Shown here in pieces: positions 17,230 through 25,751 of a DNA stretch of 64,000 bases. The notes below the pieces were generated by a model, which was not told where the DNA came from, did not search any database, and saw nothing but the letters and a program-made list of their open reading frames with translations. The number at the start of each line of letters is the position of its first letter. Within the stretch, counting starts at the first letter, position 1. The DNA comes from Actinomadura viridilutea (GTDB taxonomy: Bacteria; Actinomycetota; Actinomycetes; Streptosporangiales; Streptosporangiaceae), in the NCBI GenBank assembly GCA_003001795.1, contig PVNI01000005.1, forward strand, positions 248,001 through 312,000. Direction: 5' to 3'. The translations under genes were made by a program, and so were the position numbers.

Positions 17230-17682
17230 TCAGGCGTCGCCCCAGAGTTTGCGGACCGTCTCGTAGACCTTCTGGTTGTGCGAGATCTCGACGACGTTGC
17301 CGTCCGGGTCCTTCAGTGCGCAGATGTAGCCGACGGGGCCGGGCATGTCGCGCGGCTCCCAGTGGAGGCATCCCAGCTCGCGCGCACGCTCGGCCAGGGC
17401 GTCGACGTCGGCGCGTTCGGGCACCTCGATGCCCAGGTGCGCGAACGGCCGCAGCAGGCCGAGCTGCTGCCCCCGGTCCTTGTCGAACGCGACCAGCACC
17501 AGCACGAACGGGGTCTCGACCTGCCCCTCGTTGGACAGCCACGCGCTCTGGCCGGCCTCGTCCTCGAACCGCTCGACCACCACCAGCGGGGTGAGCGTGG
17601 TGTAGAACTCGATCGCCTTGTCCAGGTCGCCCGTCGGCAGCGCGATGTGGGTCCAGCGCGCCCGGGTCAGCCCGGCCGTCAT
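17230..17682 (-). CDS. VOC/glyoxalase-fold protein
   Basis: A 150-residue vicinal-oxygen-chelate protein made of two betaalphabetabetabeta modules: THIALPTGDLDKAIEFYTTL at the start and PVGYICALKDPDGNVVEISHNQ at the end. Candidate metal ligands are the His in WTHIALP, the His in FAHLGIE and the Glu in VVEISH. Such small single-copy members may be dioxygenases, isomerases or drug-binding proteins; the substrate is unknown. Its ATG overlaps the stop of the upstream 85-residue gene by 4 bp, so the two are translationally coupled. Confidence 0.85.
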   Translation of the reverse strand: MTAGLTRARWTHIALPTGDLDKAIEFYTTLTPLVVVERFEDEAGQSAWLSNEGQVETPFVLVLVAFDKDRGQQLGLLRPFAHLGIEVPERADVDALAERARELGCLHWEPRDMPGPVGYICALKDPDGNVVEISHNQKVYETVRKLWGDA

Positions 17683-17936
17683 CGCGGCTCACTCGCCTCG
17701 CGCGGGCGGCGGCCCTCCTCGTCGGTGACCGGATGCTCCACCAGCGCCAGCACCCGGCCGGCCATGAAGCGGGCCGTGCGGACCGCGCCGCCGGTGCGGG
17801 TGACCTCGCTGACCTCGATCACCCCGCGGCGGTTGCTGATCTCCACCCGGCGGCCGGCGCGGGTGGCGACGACCTCGTACGTCCGCGTCCCCGCGCCGCC
17901 GACGTCGATGACGATCTCGACCCTGTCGCCCTTCAT
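17679..17936 (-). CDS. small conserved-type hypothetical protein
   Basis: An 85-residue protein I do not recognise. It begins MKGDRVEIVIDVGGAGTRTYEVVATRAGRRVEIS and looks all-beta with an Arg-rich C-terminal tail, without membrane segments. It is the first gene of a two-gene unit with the VOC protein (ATGA overlap at 17679-17682), so a shared function is likely. An AT-richer patch just upstream (about 17950-17985) probably holds the promoter. Confidence 0.65.
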   Translation of the reverse strand: MKGDRVEIVIDVGGAGTRTYEVVATRAGRRVEISNRRGVIEVSEVTRTGGAVRTARFMAGRVLALVEHPVTDEEGRRPREASEPR

Positions 17937-18007
17937 GCACCCTCCGGATTCGAACGTCTATTCGATATATACCCGGAGGAATCACCCGCAATCCTTGCCG
18001 AGGACGC

Positions 18008-18775
18008 TCAGCCCACCAGGTTCACGATCGCCGCGACGCCCACGGCCACGATCACGCCGCGCAGCACCGCCGGCGGGAACCGGCGCCCGACCTTGGCGCC
18101 GATCAGGCCCCCGACGCCCGAGCCCAGCGCGATCAGCAGCACCGCCATCCAGCTCACCTCGGTGCTCCCGAACGCCCACATGAGGGTGAACAGCACCGCG
18201 GCCGCGCCGTTGACCACCGACGACAGCACGTTCTTGGTCGCGTTCAGGGCCTGCAGGTCGTCGTCCAGCGCGATGGCCAGCATCGCGATCAGGATGACGC
18301 CCTGCGCCGCGCCGAAGTAGCCGCCGTACACGCCCGCGCCCAGCACGCCCAGCCACAGCCAGGCGCCGCCGTGCGCGGAGTGCCCCTCGCGCCGGGCCAG
18401 CACCCACCGCTGGAGCCTCGGCTGCACGATCACCAGCACGACCGCGATGGCGATCAGGCCCGGCACGATGATGTCGAACGCCTCGGGGGGCAGGGTGAGC
18501 AGCAGCAGCCCGCCCGTCACCGCGCCGATCAGCGACGCCGTGCCCAGGCGCAGCAGCCGGTCGCGCTGCCCCTTGAGCTCGCGCCGGTACCCGTAGACGC
18601 CGGAGACGTTGCCCGTCACCAGGCCGATGTTGTTGGACACGTTCGCCACGACCGGCGGATAGCCCAGCGCGACGAGAGTGGGGAACGTTATCAGAGAGCC
18701 CGAACCGACGATGGCATTGATGCACCCGGCGGCGACACCCGCCGCGAAGACGGCGGCCGTGTCCAGCACGTTCAC
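18008..18775 (-). CDS. TSUP (TauE/SafE) family permease
   Basis: About 255 residues and seven to eight transmembrane helices. The TSUP signature is visible in the first helix hairpin (GVAAGCINAIVGSGSLITFPTLVALGYPPVVANVSN) and repeated in GAGVYGGYFGAAQGVILIAMLAI and LNATKNVLSSVVN. The family moves sulfite, sulfonates or organic anions out of or into the cell. I chose the GTG at 18775, which is preceded by GGGTGGGG at good spacing; an upstream start would add about 25 residues with no membrane character. It has no sulfur-metabolism neighbours, so the substrate is unknown. Confidence 0.87.
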   Translation of the reverse strand: MNVLDTAAVFAAGVAAGCINAIVGSGSLITFPTLVALGYPPVVANVSNNIGLVTGNVSGVYGYRRELKGQRDRLLRLGTASLIGAVTGGLLLLTLPPEAFDIIVPGLIAIAVVLVIVQPRLQRWVLARREGHSAHGGAWLWLGVLGAGVYGGYFGAAQGVILIAMLAIALDDDLQALNATKNVLSSVVNGAAAVLFTLMWAFGSTEVSWMAVLLIALGSGVGGLIGAKVGRRFPPAVLRGVIVAVGVAAIVNLVG

Positions 18776-18891
18776 GTTCGACCCCACCCGTTTCGGCGCG
18801 TTGGCGATTGACCCACGATGGTAGGGATCGGCCGCGCCGCCTTCGGGCACGGGGTCGGTCTACGGCCGGTCGGCCGCCCGTCTTCGCGACC

Positions 18892-19680
18892 TCAGCGGGC
18901 GGTTCGCGCGTACCAGCGGCCCTCGCGGCGCTCCACCGTGAGCGGAAGGCCGAAGCAGGTCGACAGGTGCTCGGGGGTGAACACCTCGTCCACCTTGCCC
19001 TGCGCCACCACCTCGCCCTTGCGCAGCAGCAGCGCGTGCGTGAAGCCCTCCGGGACCTCCTCCACGTGATGGGTGACCAGGACCATCGTCGGGGCGGCGG
19101 GGTCGTCGGCGAGACGGCCGAGCCGGTCGACCAGGTCCTCGCGGGCGCCGAGGTCCAGCCCGGCGGCGGGCTCGTCCAGCAGCAGCAGCTCGGGGTCGGG
19201 CATCAGGGCGCGCGCGATCTGCACCCGCTTGCGCTCGCCCTCCGACAGCGTGCCGAACGTGCGGCCGGCCAGGTCCGCGCAGCCCAGCGCCTCCAGCAGC
19301 GACACCGCACGGGAGACGTCGGTGGAGTCGTACTGCTCCCGCCAGCGGCCGAGGATCGCGTAGGAGGCGGTGAGCACGACGTCGACGACCTTCTCGTCCG
19401 CCGGCACCTTCTCGGCCACCGCCGCGCTGGCGATGCCGATCCGCGGCCGCAGCTCGAACACGTCCGTGCGGCCGAGCTGCTCGCCCAGCACCCGGACGGT
19501 GCCGGTCGTCGGATACAGCAGCGTGGCGGCGACCTGCAGCAACGTCGTCTTCCCCGCGCCGTTGGGGCCGAGGATCACCCACCGTTCGTCCGCGTTCACC
19601 GTCCACGACAGCTCGCGCAGCAGGTCGGCTCCTCCCCGCCGGACCCCCACCGCGCGCAGGTGCACTACCTCGTCGGTCAT
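18892..19680 (-). CDS. ABC transporter ATP-binding protein (ModF/YfhP-like, stand-alone)
   Basis: A 262-residue ATPase: Walker A GPNGAGKTTLL, signature LSEGERKRVQIARAL, Walker B LLLLDEPAAGLDL and switch His in LVTHHVEEVP are all present. No permease or binding protein is adjacent, so it either works with a distant permease or is a soluble ABC protein. In many actinomycetes this stand-alone ATPase is a conserved orphan. The ATG at 19680 gives the normal domain start (VVHLRAVGVRRGGADLL); longer frames are not protein-like. It is divergent from the next gene. Confidence 0.88.
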   Translation of the reverse strand: MTDEVVHLRAVGVRRGGADLLRELSWTVNADERWVILGPNGAGKTTLLQVAATLLYPTTGTVRVLGEQLGRTDVFELRPRIGIASAAVAEKVPADEKVVDVVLTASYAILGRWREQYDSTDVSRAVSLLEALGCADLAGRTFGTLSEGERKRVQIARALMPDPELLLLDEPAAGLDLGAREDLVDRLGRLADDPAAPTMVLVTHHVEEVPEGFTHALLLRKGEVVAQGKVDEVFTPEHLSTCFGLPLTVERREGRWYARTAR

Positions 19681-19948
19681 CGCCTGCCTGTATCCCCCAA
19701 CTCGCTCAGTCCGTCGGAATGAACCTATGCGATTTCCACCGCCGCGGGGACCCGCCCCAGGCCCGCAGGCCACCCCGGACAACGGCGCGCCGGTTCCTGC
19801 GATCCGACTCTGCGCCGCGTCTCGGACAGGCGATCGAACGTGTGGAGCGGGACGACCGCGGCCGCCCCTCGGGGAAGCGGGATCGCAGCGCCCTGTCCGC
19901 CCCAGCACTTATCGTGGTCACCATGTATGCAGTGGCTCGGCGGGCACT

Positions 19949-20734
19949 GTGAACGGGCTCGGAAGCGCGGCGACCTCGCTGGTCGCCTGGGGCAACGCGT
20001 GGCTGACCGGGCACGTCGGCCTGGACGAGGCGGTCGACGCGGTGGAGAAGTCTGCCGGGCCGCAGATCGTTCGGGGCATCCCTGGGACCGGGTCCGCGGA
20101 GCGGGACCTGCCGCTGCGGGCCGGGTTGGGCGAGCTGCGCGTCGCGGGGCTGTCGGGGCTGCGGGTCGCGCTGCCCGCCCCGGGCGACCCGCTGGGACTG
20201 ACCGGGCCGCCCGACTTCAACCGGGCGGCGCTGGACGCGCGGGCCGCCGTCATCGCGGTGCTGCCGGACCGCGCGGTGGGCCTGATCCCGGCCGAGGACC
20301 GGCGCGGCTCGTCTTATGTCGGGGTGCGGTGGCAGGCCCGGGACGCGGCGACCGGCACGCCCGACGTGCCGTCGCTGCCCGAGGCCGACCGGCAGCTGCT
20401 GCTGGCGATGCGGGACGCGACCGAGGTGCTGCTGACCGTGGACGACGCCGCGTCCGGAACCGTCCCGCCCGAGATCGCCGACGCGCTGGCCGACCTGCGC
20501 GAGCCCGGACCGGACGACCACCCGCTCGCCCCCGGCTACCCGCAGCGCGCCCACCGGGTCGCGGCGCTGGCCGGACGCCTGTCGCAGGTGGTCGACCTGG
20601 CCCGGCGGCTGGACGAGCGCGGGCTGACCGCCGAGCAGATGCGGCGGCGCGGCGAGGCGCTGCGCATGCTCGACCGGGCGGTGCGGCGCGCCATGGTGGC
20701 CGCCTGCAACAGCTCCTTCGACCCGGTGCCCTGA
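19949..20734 (+). CDS. hypothetical cytoplasmic protein of actinobacterial type
   Basis: A 261-residue protein, not recognised. It starts at GTG 19949 (VNGLGSAATSLVAWGNAWLTGHVGLDEAVDAVE) and is a mix of helices and strands with no signal or membrane segments. A C-terminal helical part (LARRLDERGLTAEQMRRRGEALRMLDRAVRRAMVAACNSS) is highly charged. Codon use and third-position GC are strong, so it is a real gene. I recall similar conserved hypothetical proteins beside ABC ATPase genes in actinomycetes, which fits the divergent neighbour here, but no function follows. Confidence 0.75.
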   Translation: MNGLGSAATSLVAWGNAWLTGHVGLDEAVDAVEKSAGPQIVRGIPGTGSAERDLPLRAGLGELRVAGLSGLRVALPAPGDPLGLTGPPDFNRAALDARAAVIAVLPDRAVGLIPAEDRRGSSYVGVRWQARDAATGTPDVPSLPEADRQLLLAMRDATEVLLTVDDAASGTVPPEIADALADLREPGPDDHPLAPGYPQRAHRVAALAGRLSQVVDLARRLDERGLTAEQMRRRGEALRMLDRAVRRAMVAACNSSFDPVP

Positions 20735-20815
20735 ACGCGGGACGCGCCCGGAACGCCGACGGGGCACCCGCCGCGGCGGCTGCCCCGTCCTCGAGGGAAA
20801 GCGCGGGTCGGCGCG

Positions 20816-21526
20816 TCAGGCGCGCACGACGTAGGTGTTGCAGATCTTGTCGCCGAACGTCTGCCGCTTGTCGTCCCACAGCGGCCACAGGAAGCCCAGG
20901 TAGCAGACGGCGCCGTCGATCGTGTGGTGGCACAGCCGGCGCAGGATGCCCCAGCCGAAGCCGATCGGCTGACCGGTCTGCGCGCTGATCACCTTGATGC
21001 CCATCTGGCGCTTGCCGATGGTCTGGCCGGTGGTGCCCTCCTGGTAGGCCAGCCACAGCGCGCCGGCGATGAACTCCACCCAGGCCAGCAGGAAGAACAG
21101 CACGCCGAGCACCGCGGCGCCGCCGCTGCCGGAGGCGCCGAGGACGCCGCCCAGGATGTAGAGCACGCCGAACGGCACGATCACGATCAGGTAGTCGATC
21201 AGGTAGGCGGCGAACCGGGAGCCCCAGGTGGCGAGCTGGCCGCTGGAGCCGTAGTAGTGGTGGTGCACCTCCTGGTAGGCGGGCTGCGCCGGCTGACCGT
21301 ACGCCGGCGCCGCGGGCGGCGCGGGAGGCGCGGGCGGCTGCCCGTAGCCGGGCTGCGGAGCGGGCTGGCCGTAGCCGGGCTGGGGCGGCGCCGGCTGTCC
21401 GTAGCCGGGCTGGGGCGGCGGGGGCTGCTGGCCGTACCCGGGCTGCGCAGGCTGTCCGTACCCGGGCTGGGCCGGGGGTTGGCCGTAGCCCGGCTGCTGA
21501 CCGTAGGGGTCGTAGGGGTTACCCAC
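20816..21526 (-). CDS. RDD-family membrane protein with Pro/Gln/Gly/Tyr-rich N-terminus
   Basis: A 236-residue protein. The first 90 residues are PGYGQP-type repeats that are probably disordered and can interact with other proteins or the membrane surface. The RDD domain follows: an Arg in WGSRFAAYLIDYLI starts the first transmembrane helix, the second and third helices lie at about 125-165, and TTGQTIGKRQMGIKVI and RRLCHHTIDG follow. The start is GTG. RDD proteins are poorly understood; some are Na+ or H+ antiporters or assist secretion. The DUF2752 gene is 90 bp upstream on the same strand and is likely in the same operon. Confidence 0.88.
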   Translation of the reverse strand: MGNPYDPYGQQPGYGQPPAQPGYGQPAQPGYGQQPPPPQPGYGQPAPPQPGYGQPAPQPGYGQPPAPPAPPAAPAYGQPAQPAYQEVHHHYYGSSGQLATWGSRFAAYLIDYLIVIVPFGVLYILGGVLGASGSGGAAVLGVLFFLLAWVEFIAGALWLAYQEGTTGQTIGKRQMGIKVISAQTGQPIGFGWGILRRLCHHTIDGAVCYLGFLWPLWDDKRQTFGDKICNTYVVRA

Positions 21527-21616
21527 ACTTGCTCCTTATTGATTGACCCTTGTGGTTATGTGACGCCCGCCGGACTCGGAGGGCTCCGCGCGTCTGGCCG
21601 ACGTTCCGACGGCCGC

Positions 21617-22132
21617 CTAAACCCGCAGGAGCCCGAACCGGGCGAGTTGCCACAGCTCCGACCCCACGAGGGCGGTTCCGAGCACCCAGGCGCGGGTGCC
21701 CGGCGCGAGCGCCCACCACCGGCGCCCGAGGCCCAGCGGCGCGAGGGCGAGACCGACCGCGCCCGCGAGCGCCGCCGGGTTCGCCAGCAGCGCCCCGACC
21801 GGGCGGCCCGAACCCAGCTCGATGAACACGGTCGTGCCGCCGCACAGAGGGCAGGGGATTCCGGTGAGCCTCCGGAGGGGGCAGAGCACGCCGGGATCGT
21901 TGACACGGTGGATCCACGCCGCGCCGACGGCCGCGACGGCCATCGCCGCGACACGCAGCACCACCGCGCGAGGGCCGTGCCGCGCTGCGGTGAGGGTCCG
22001 GCCGACCACGCGGCCGAGCGCACCGACCGGCGCGCCGGCAGCCGTCGCCTCGGACTCTCCCCCCAACAGAATCCTCCGCCTCGATGCCTGGTCCGGTGAC
22101 CCGTATACAGGGACCACCCCGAGGTAGGTCAA
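21617..22132 (-). CDS. DUF2752 membrane protein
   Basis: A 171-residue protein with the DUF2752 core CPLRRLTGIPCPLCGGTT (about 85-102), which carries three cysteines, and three to four transmembrane helices. The family function is unknown; members are often near RDD or sporulation genes in actinomycetes. The N-terminal 50 residues are basic and probably cytoplasmic. The gene precedes the RDD gene on the same strand with a 90-bp gap. Confidence 0.82.
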   Translation of the reverse strand: MTYLGVVPVYGSPDQASRRRILLGGESEATAAGAPVGALGRVVGRTLTAARHGPRAVVLRVAAMAVAAVGAAWIHRVNDPGVLCPLRRLTGIPCPLCGGTTVFIELGSGRPVGALLANPAALAGAVGLALAPLGLGRRWWALAPGTRAWVLGTALVGSELWQLARFGLLRV

Positions 22133-22587
22133 GCCGCGCCGAAAATCCGCAGCCGGACCGTTACCTCAATCGAGACGCTTGTCGCCTCGGGAAAAGCGTA
22201 GGACAAACGGGTCACCGCAGGGCCCGGTTTCCGGCGAGGTACGGGCGTCGCCGGGGCTATGGGCGGCCGTTTCGGGGAGCGGCGTCCGGGCCGATACCCG
22301 CGGAACGGAAGGGCCGCGGCGCAAGGGCGGGACCTCGCCGGGCGATGTCGATGGATGATCTCGCCGGGACGGCCGCGCGACGGCGCCTCTTCGGCGCCGC
22401 GACAACCGGTGGACACGCGACGTCCGCGAACAGAAGGAGGGACCTCCGCGACGCGCCGGGCCGAATGCGCAAAGGCACGGCGGCACGCGGCGTCCGGAAC
22501 GGGGCGCACGGCCTGGGCGACGACCGCACGCCGGACGACCTGCGGGGCGGGGACCCGGCAGGCGACGGGCAGGGGCCGCCGGACGGG
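22133..22587. other. intergenic stretch, no gene seen
   Basis: 455 bp between the DUF2752 start and the PP2C stop. A small hairpin CGGCGCC-5 nt-GGCGCCG (22381-22399) is the only structure I see; it may be a terminator for the PP2C gene. Frames here are Arg/Pro-rich and unconvincing. Confidence 0.45.
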
Positions 22588-23376
22588 TCAGACGTGGGCG
22601 ACCGCGCCGACGGTCACGGGGCCGTTCTGCCTCTCGATGACGTGGTCGACCTCGACGACGTCGGCGATGACGGCGGTGATGTTGTCCGGTCCGCCGCCCT
22701 CGCGGGCCAGCCGGACCAGCACGTCGATGGCCCCCGCCGGCTCGGGCTCGGCCGTCAGCACCTCGTAGATCGTCTGCGGGTCCACCACGTTGCTCAGCCC
22801 GTCCGAGCACAGCAGGTAGCGGTCGCCCAGGCGGGACTCGCGCAACTGCAGGTCGGGCCGGCGGTCCTCGCGGCCGTCCAGCACCCGGTACAGCACGTGC
22901 GCCAGCCGCGACGACTCGGCCTGCTCGGGGGAGCCGCCCTGCTGCTCGGCCTCGGCCTTGAGCAGCTCCTCCATGGTGTGGTCCTTGGTGATCTGGAACA
23001 GCTCGCCGTCGCGCAGCAGGTAGCCGCGCGAGTCGCCGATGTGGGCCAGCGCCACCGTCCGGCCCTGCCACAGCATGGCGGTCAAGGTGGTGCCCATGCG
23101 GCTCAGGTCGGGCCGCTCCTCCCGCACGATCCGCAGCTTCTCGTTGGCTTCGGCGACGGCCCGGCCCAGCGCCTCGACAAGATCGTCAATATGGGCGTCG
23201 GTGTCCAGCGAGCGCAGCGAGCCGATGACGGTGGAGCTGGCCACCTCGCCGCCGGCATAGCCGCCCATGCCGTCGGCGACCGCGATCAGCCGCGCGCCGG
23301 CGTACCCGGAGTCCTCGTTGTTCTCCCGGCTGCACCCGATGTCGCTGCCTGCTGCGTACTTGATTATTACGTCCAT
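22588..23376 (-). CDS. PP2C-type protein serine/threonine phosphatase
   Basis: A 262-residue phosphatase with all PP2C metal motifs: SDIGCSRENNED at the start, VADGMGGYAGGE, LAHIGDSRGYLL, LLCSDGLSNVV and GGPDNITAVIADV. This compact form without extra domains resembles PstP/Stp1 catalytic domains, which reverse Ser/Thr kinase signalling in the cytoplasm. No Hanks-type kinase is adjacent. The gene is followed upstream by the NarL-type response regulator (38-bp gap), so it may belong to the same signalling unit, an arrangement not usual for two-component genes. Confidence 0.92.
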   Translation of the reverse strand: MDVIIKYAAGSDIGCSRENNEDSGYAGARLIAVADGMGGYAGGEVASSTVIGSLRSLDTDAHIDDLVEALGRAVAEANEKLRIVREERPDLSRMGTTLTAMLWQGRTVALAHIGDSRGYLLRDGELFQITKDHTMEELLKAEAEQQGGSPEQAESSRLAHVLYRVLDGREDRRPDLQLRESRLGDRYLLCSDGLSNVVDPQTIYEVLTAEPEPAGAIDVLVRLAREGGGPDNITAVIADVVEVDHVIERQNGPVTVGAVAHV

Positions 23377-23414
23377 ACTGATATTTCGATGACGATCCTG
23401 TCAGAGGAGTTGTA

Positions 23415-24110
23415 TCAGCCGCCGGCGTCTCCTCCGGCCGCACCGGAGGAATCGATGCCGTGCCGGACCGCGTAGAGCGCCGCCTGCGTCCGATCCTGTA
23501 CTCCCAGTTTCATGAGCAGATTACTGACGTGCGTCTTGACCGTCTTCTCGGAGACCATGAGCGCGCGGGCGATCTCGCGGTTGGACCTGCCCCGCGCGAT
23601 GTGCACGAGCACCTCCCGTTCCCGTTCGGTCAGCGCGGCGCGGCCGCGCTCCGACTCGGCCGCCGGGTCGGCGTGCGGCGCCGCGCCCGGCGGCGATGTC
23701 CGGCCCGCCAGCACCGCCTCGGCGGCATCGGGCGCGAACAGGACGTGCCCGTCGTGGACCGCTCTGATCGCCTGGACGAGCGCCTTCGGGTCGACATCCT
23801 TGTAGAGATACCCAGACGCGCCCGCCCGTACAGCAGGCAGCACATGACCGCGCTCGGTGACGCTCGTCAGCACCAGGACCCGGGCCGTCACCCCGCGGGC
23901 GCGCAGCTCGGTCAGCGCCGTGAGGCCGTCGGCACCGGGCATCTTCAGGTCCAGCAGCACGATATCGGGCCGCAGCCGCTCGGCCAGCCGCACCGCCTCC
24001 GCGCCGTCGGCGGCCTCCCCGACGACCGCGATGTCGTCCTGGACGCCCAGGAAGGTGCGCAGCCCCTGCCGGACCACCGGGTGGTCGTCGGCGATCAGCA
24101 CCCTGATCAC
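23415..24110 (-). CDS. NarL/FixJ-type response regulator
   Basis: A 231-residue regulator: an N-terminal receiver domain (DD at 8-9, phosphoacceptor Asp54 in VLLDLKMPGADG, Thr/Ser in VLVLTSVTE, Lys in YLYKDVD) and a C-terminal LuxR-type helix-turn-helix (LTEREREVLVHIARGRSNREIARALMVSEKTVKTHVSNLLMKLGVQDRTQAA). It is the partner of the sensor kinase that starts 160 bp upstream on the same strand. A flexible Pro/Ala-rich linker joins the domains. Its targets are unknown. Confidence 0.93.
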   Translation of the reverse strand: MIRVLIADDHPVVRQGLRTFLGVQDDIAVVGEAADGAEAVRLAERLRPDIVLLDLKMPGADGLTALTELRARGVTARVLVLTSVTERGHVLPAVRAGASGYLYKDVDPKALVQAIRAVHDGHVLFAPDAAEAVLAGRTSPPGAAPHADPAAESERGRAALTEREREVLVHIARGRSNREIARALMVSEKTVKTHVSNLLMKLGVQDRTQAALYAVRHGIDSSGAAGGDAGG

Positions 24111-24270
24111 GGCGTCCTCCGCTCACCGCGGCGCGGCGCGTCGCGCCCCGCGCATGGAACGCTCCCACTGTCGCTCGTCACGTCCGTTGTAGCAGCCGTT
24201 CTATCCCGCCCGGCGGGCCGGACGCTCGGCTTCGGGCGAACGGCCGCGCGGTGCGTGTCCGCCGACGTTC

Positions 24271-25506
24271 TCACAACGGCACCTCCAAGCGCACGACCGT
24301 GCCCGTTCCCGGCGCGGCGTCGATGGCGAGCGCGCCGCCGATCGAGAGGGCCCGGTCGCGCATCGAGGCCAGCCCGAGCCCCCCGTGCGGCTCGCCGCCG
24401 TTCTTGGCGGACGCGGCGCCCGGGTCGAACCCCACGCCGTCGTCGGCGACCTCCAGCACGACGGCGCCGTCCTCCGTGCGCAGCCGCACCTCGATCGTCC
24501 GGGCGGACGCGTGGCGCAGCGCGTTGTACAGCGCCTCCTGGGCGATGCGGAACACCACGGCCTCGTGCTCCTCGGGGAGGGCCACGGCGCCGCCGTCCAT
24601 GGTGAAGCGCACGTCGGCGTCGTAGGCGCGGTCGAGGACCTCCACGTGCTTGCGCAGCGAGGCGGCCAGGCCGTCGGCCAGGTCGGCGGGCCGCAGCTCG
24701 AAGATCACCGCGCGCAGCTCGGCGAGCGCGTCGGCGGCCAGCCGTTCCACCTGCGCCAGCTCGCGGACGCAGCGGGCGGGGTCGCGTTCGGCCAGCGCGG
24801 CCGCCGCCTGCGCGGTGAGCCGCAGCGAGAACAGCTTCTGCGCGACCGCGTCGTGCAGCTCCCGGGCGAGCCGGTTGCGCTCGGCGACCACGGTCAGCTC
24901 GCGGTTGCGCTCGTACAGCCGCGCGTTGGTCATGGCGATGGCGGCGTGCGCGGCGAACAGGGTGAGCAGTTCCTCGTCGGCCTCGGTGAATCCGCCGGGC
25001 CGCCGCCGGTTGGCCAGGAACAGGATGCCGAGCACGTCGTCGCCGTCGCGGATCGGGACGCCGAGGAAGTCCTTGAGCACCGGGTGGGCCGAGGGCCAGC
25101 CCTCGAACTCCGCCTCCCGGCGGATGTCGGCCAGCCGCTTGGGCTCCTTGTCGCGCAGCATCGCGGCGAGCATGCCGTGCTGGCGGGGCAGCGGCCCGAT
25201 CGCCTCCCACTCCTCCTGCGAGACCCCCTCGACGACGAACTCGGCGAACGAGCCCTGGTCGTCGGGCACGCCGAGGGCCGCGTACCGGGCGTCCAGCAGC
25301 TGCGCCGCGGCACGGACGATCACCTGCAGCACCTCGTGCACCGACAGGTGCCGGGTGACGGCCAGCACGGCCGAGCTGACCGCGTGCAGGGTCGCGCCCG
25401 GCTCGGCGCCGCACGGCGCCGCGCCGCTCCGGTGCTCGCCGTCCATCCGCCGTCCGCTCCGCTCGCCGCTCGGTGCCGGGTCCCCCGTGACCATGTGGTC
25501 GTCCAC
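24271..25506 (-). CDS. GAF-domain sensor histidine kinase (NarX/DegS class)
   Basis: About 411 residues. A GAF domain covers about 45-200 (LSVHEVLQVIVRAAAQLLDARYAALGV, FLGVPIRDGDDVLGILFLANRR), followed by a HisKA_3 helix with the phosphoacceptor His218 in RELHDAVAQKLFSL. The HATPase domain has RIAQEALYNALRHASA, VADDGVGFDP and GGLGLASMRDRA. No membrane segment is visible, so it senses a cytoplasmic signal, possibly redox or gas as in related GAF kinases. The GTG at 25506 is my chosen start; an ATG at 25494 is equally possible. It forms a two-component system with the downstream response regulator. Confidence 0.9.
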   Translation of the reverse strand: MDDHMVTGDPAPSGERSGRRMDGEHRSGAAPCGAEPGATLHAVSSAVLAVTRHLSVHEVLQVIVRAAAQLLDARYAALGVPDDQGSFAEFVVEGVSQEEWEAIGPLPRQHGMLAAMLRDKEPKRLADIRREAEFEGWPSAHPVLKDFLGVPIRDGDDVLGILFLANRRRPGGFTEADEELLTLFAAHAAIAMTNARLYERNRELTVVAERNRLARELHDAVAQKLFSLRLTAQAAAALAERDPARCVRELAQVERLAADALAELRAVIFELRPADLADGLAASLRKHVEVLDRAYDADVRFTMDGGAVALPEEHEAVVFRIAQEALYNALRHASARTIEVRLRTEDGAVVLEVADDGVGFDPGAASAKNGGEPHGGLGLASMRDRALSIGGALAIDAAPGTGTVVRLEVPL

Positions 25507-25637
25507 GGAAAGACCGTACTCGCCGACCTGGGCTGCTCGAATCCGTCGTGCTCCCAACGACCTAGGACCATCTGGGCAAGCGGCCCCCGCCCGGCGGCCG
25601 ATGCGGACGGTCACCGCCCGCTTTTACCGTCGGCGCC

Positions 25638-25751
25638 ATGGACCGCACGACCGCACTGATCATCGGAGCCTCCCGCGACGGCGCGGGGAGGACCGTCGGC
25701 GCGCACGGCGCCGTCGACGTCAGGCCTCGGACGAACGGACGCGGACGATGA
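25638..25751 (+). CDS. 37-residue leader ORF resembling a truncated SDR N-terminus
   Basis: This short frame reads MDRTTALIIGASRDGAGRT and ends with an ATGA overlap with the MFS start codon at 25748, so ribosomes could pass directly from one to the other. The first 19 residues look like the beginning of a short-chain dehydrogenase (TALIIGASRG), but the Gly-rich nucleotide loop is altered and no Rossmann fold follows. It may be the decayed remnant of an SDR gene kept as a translational leader, or a chance frame. No ribosome-binding site is strong. Confidence 0.35.
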   Translation: MDRTTALIIGASRDGAGRTVGAHGAVDVRPRTNGRGR

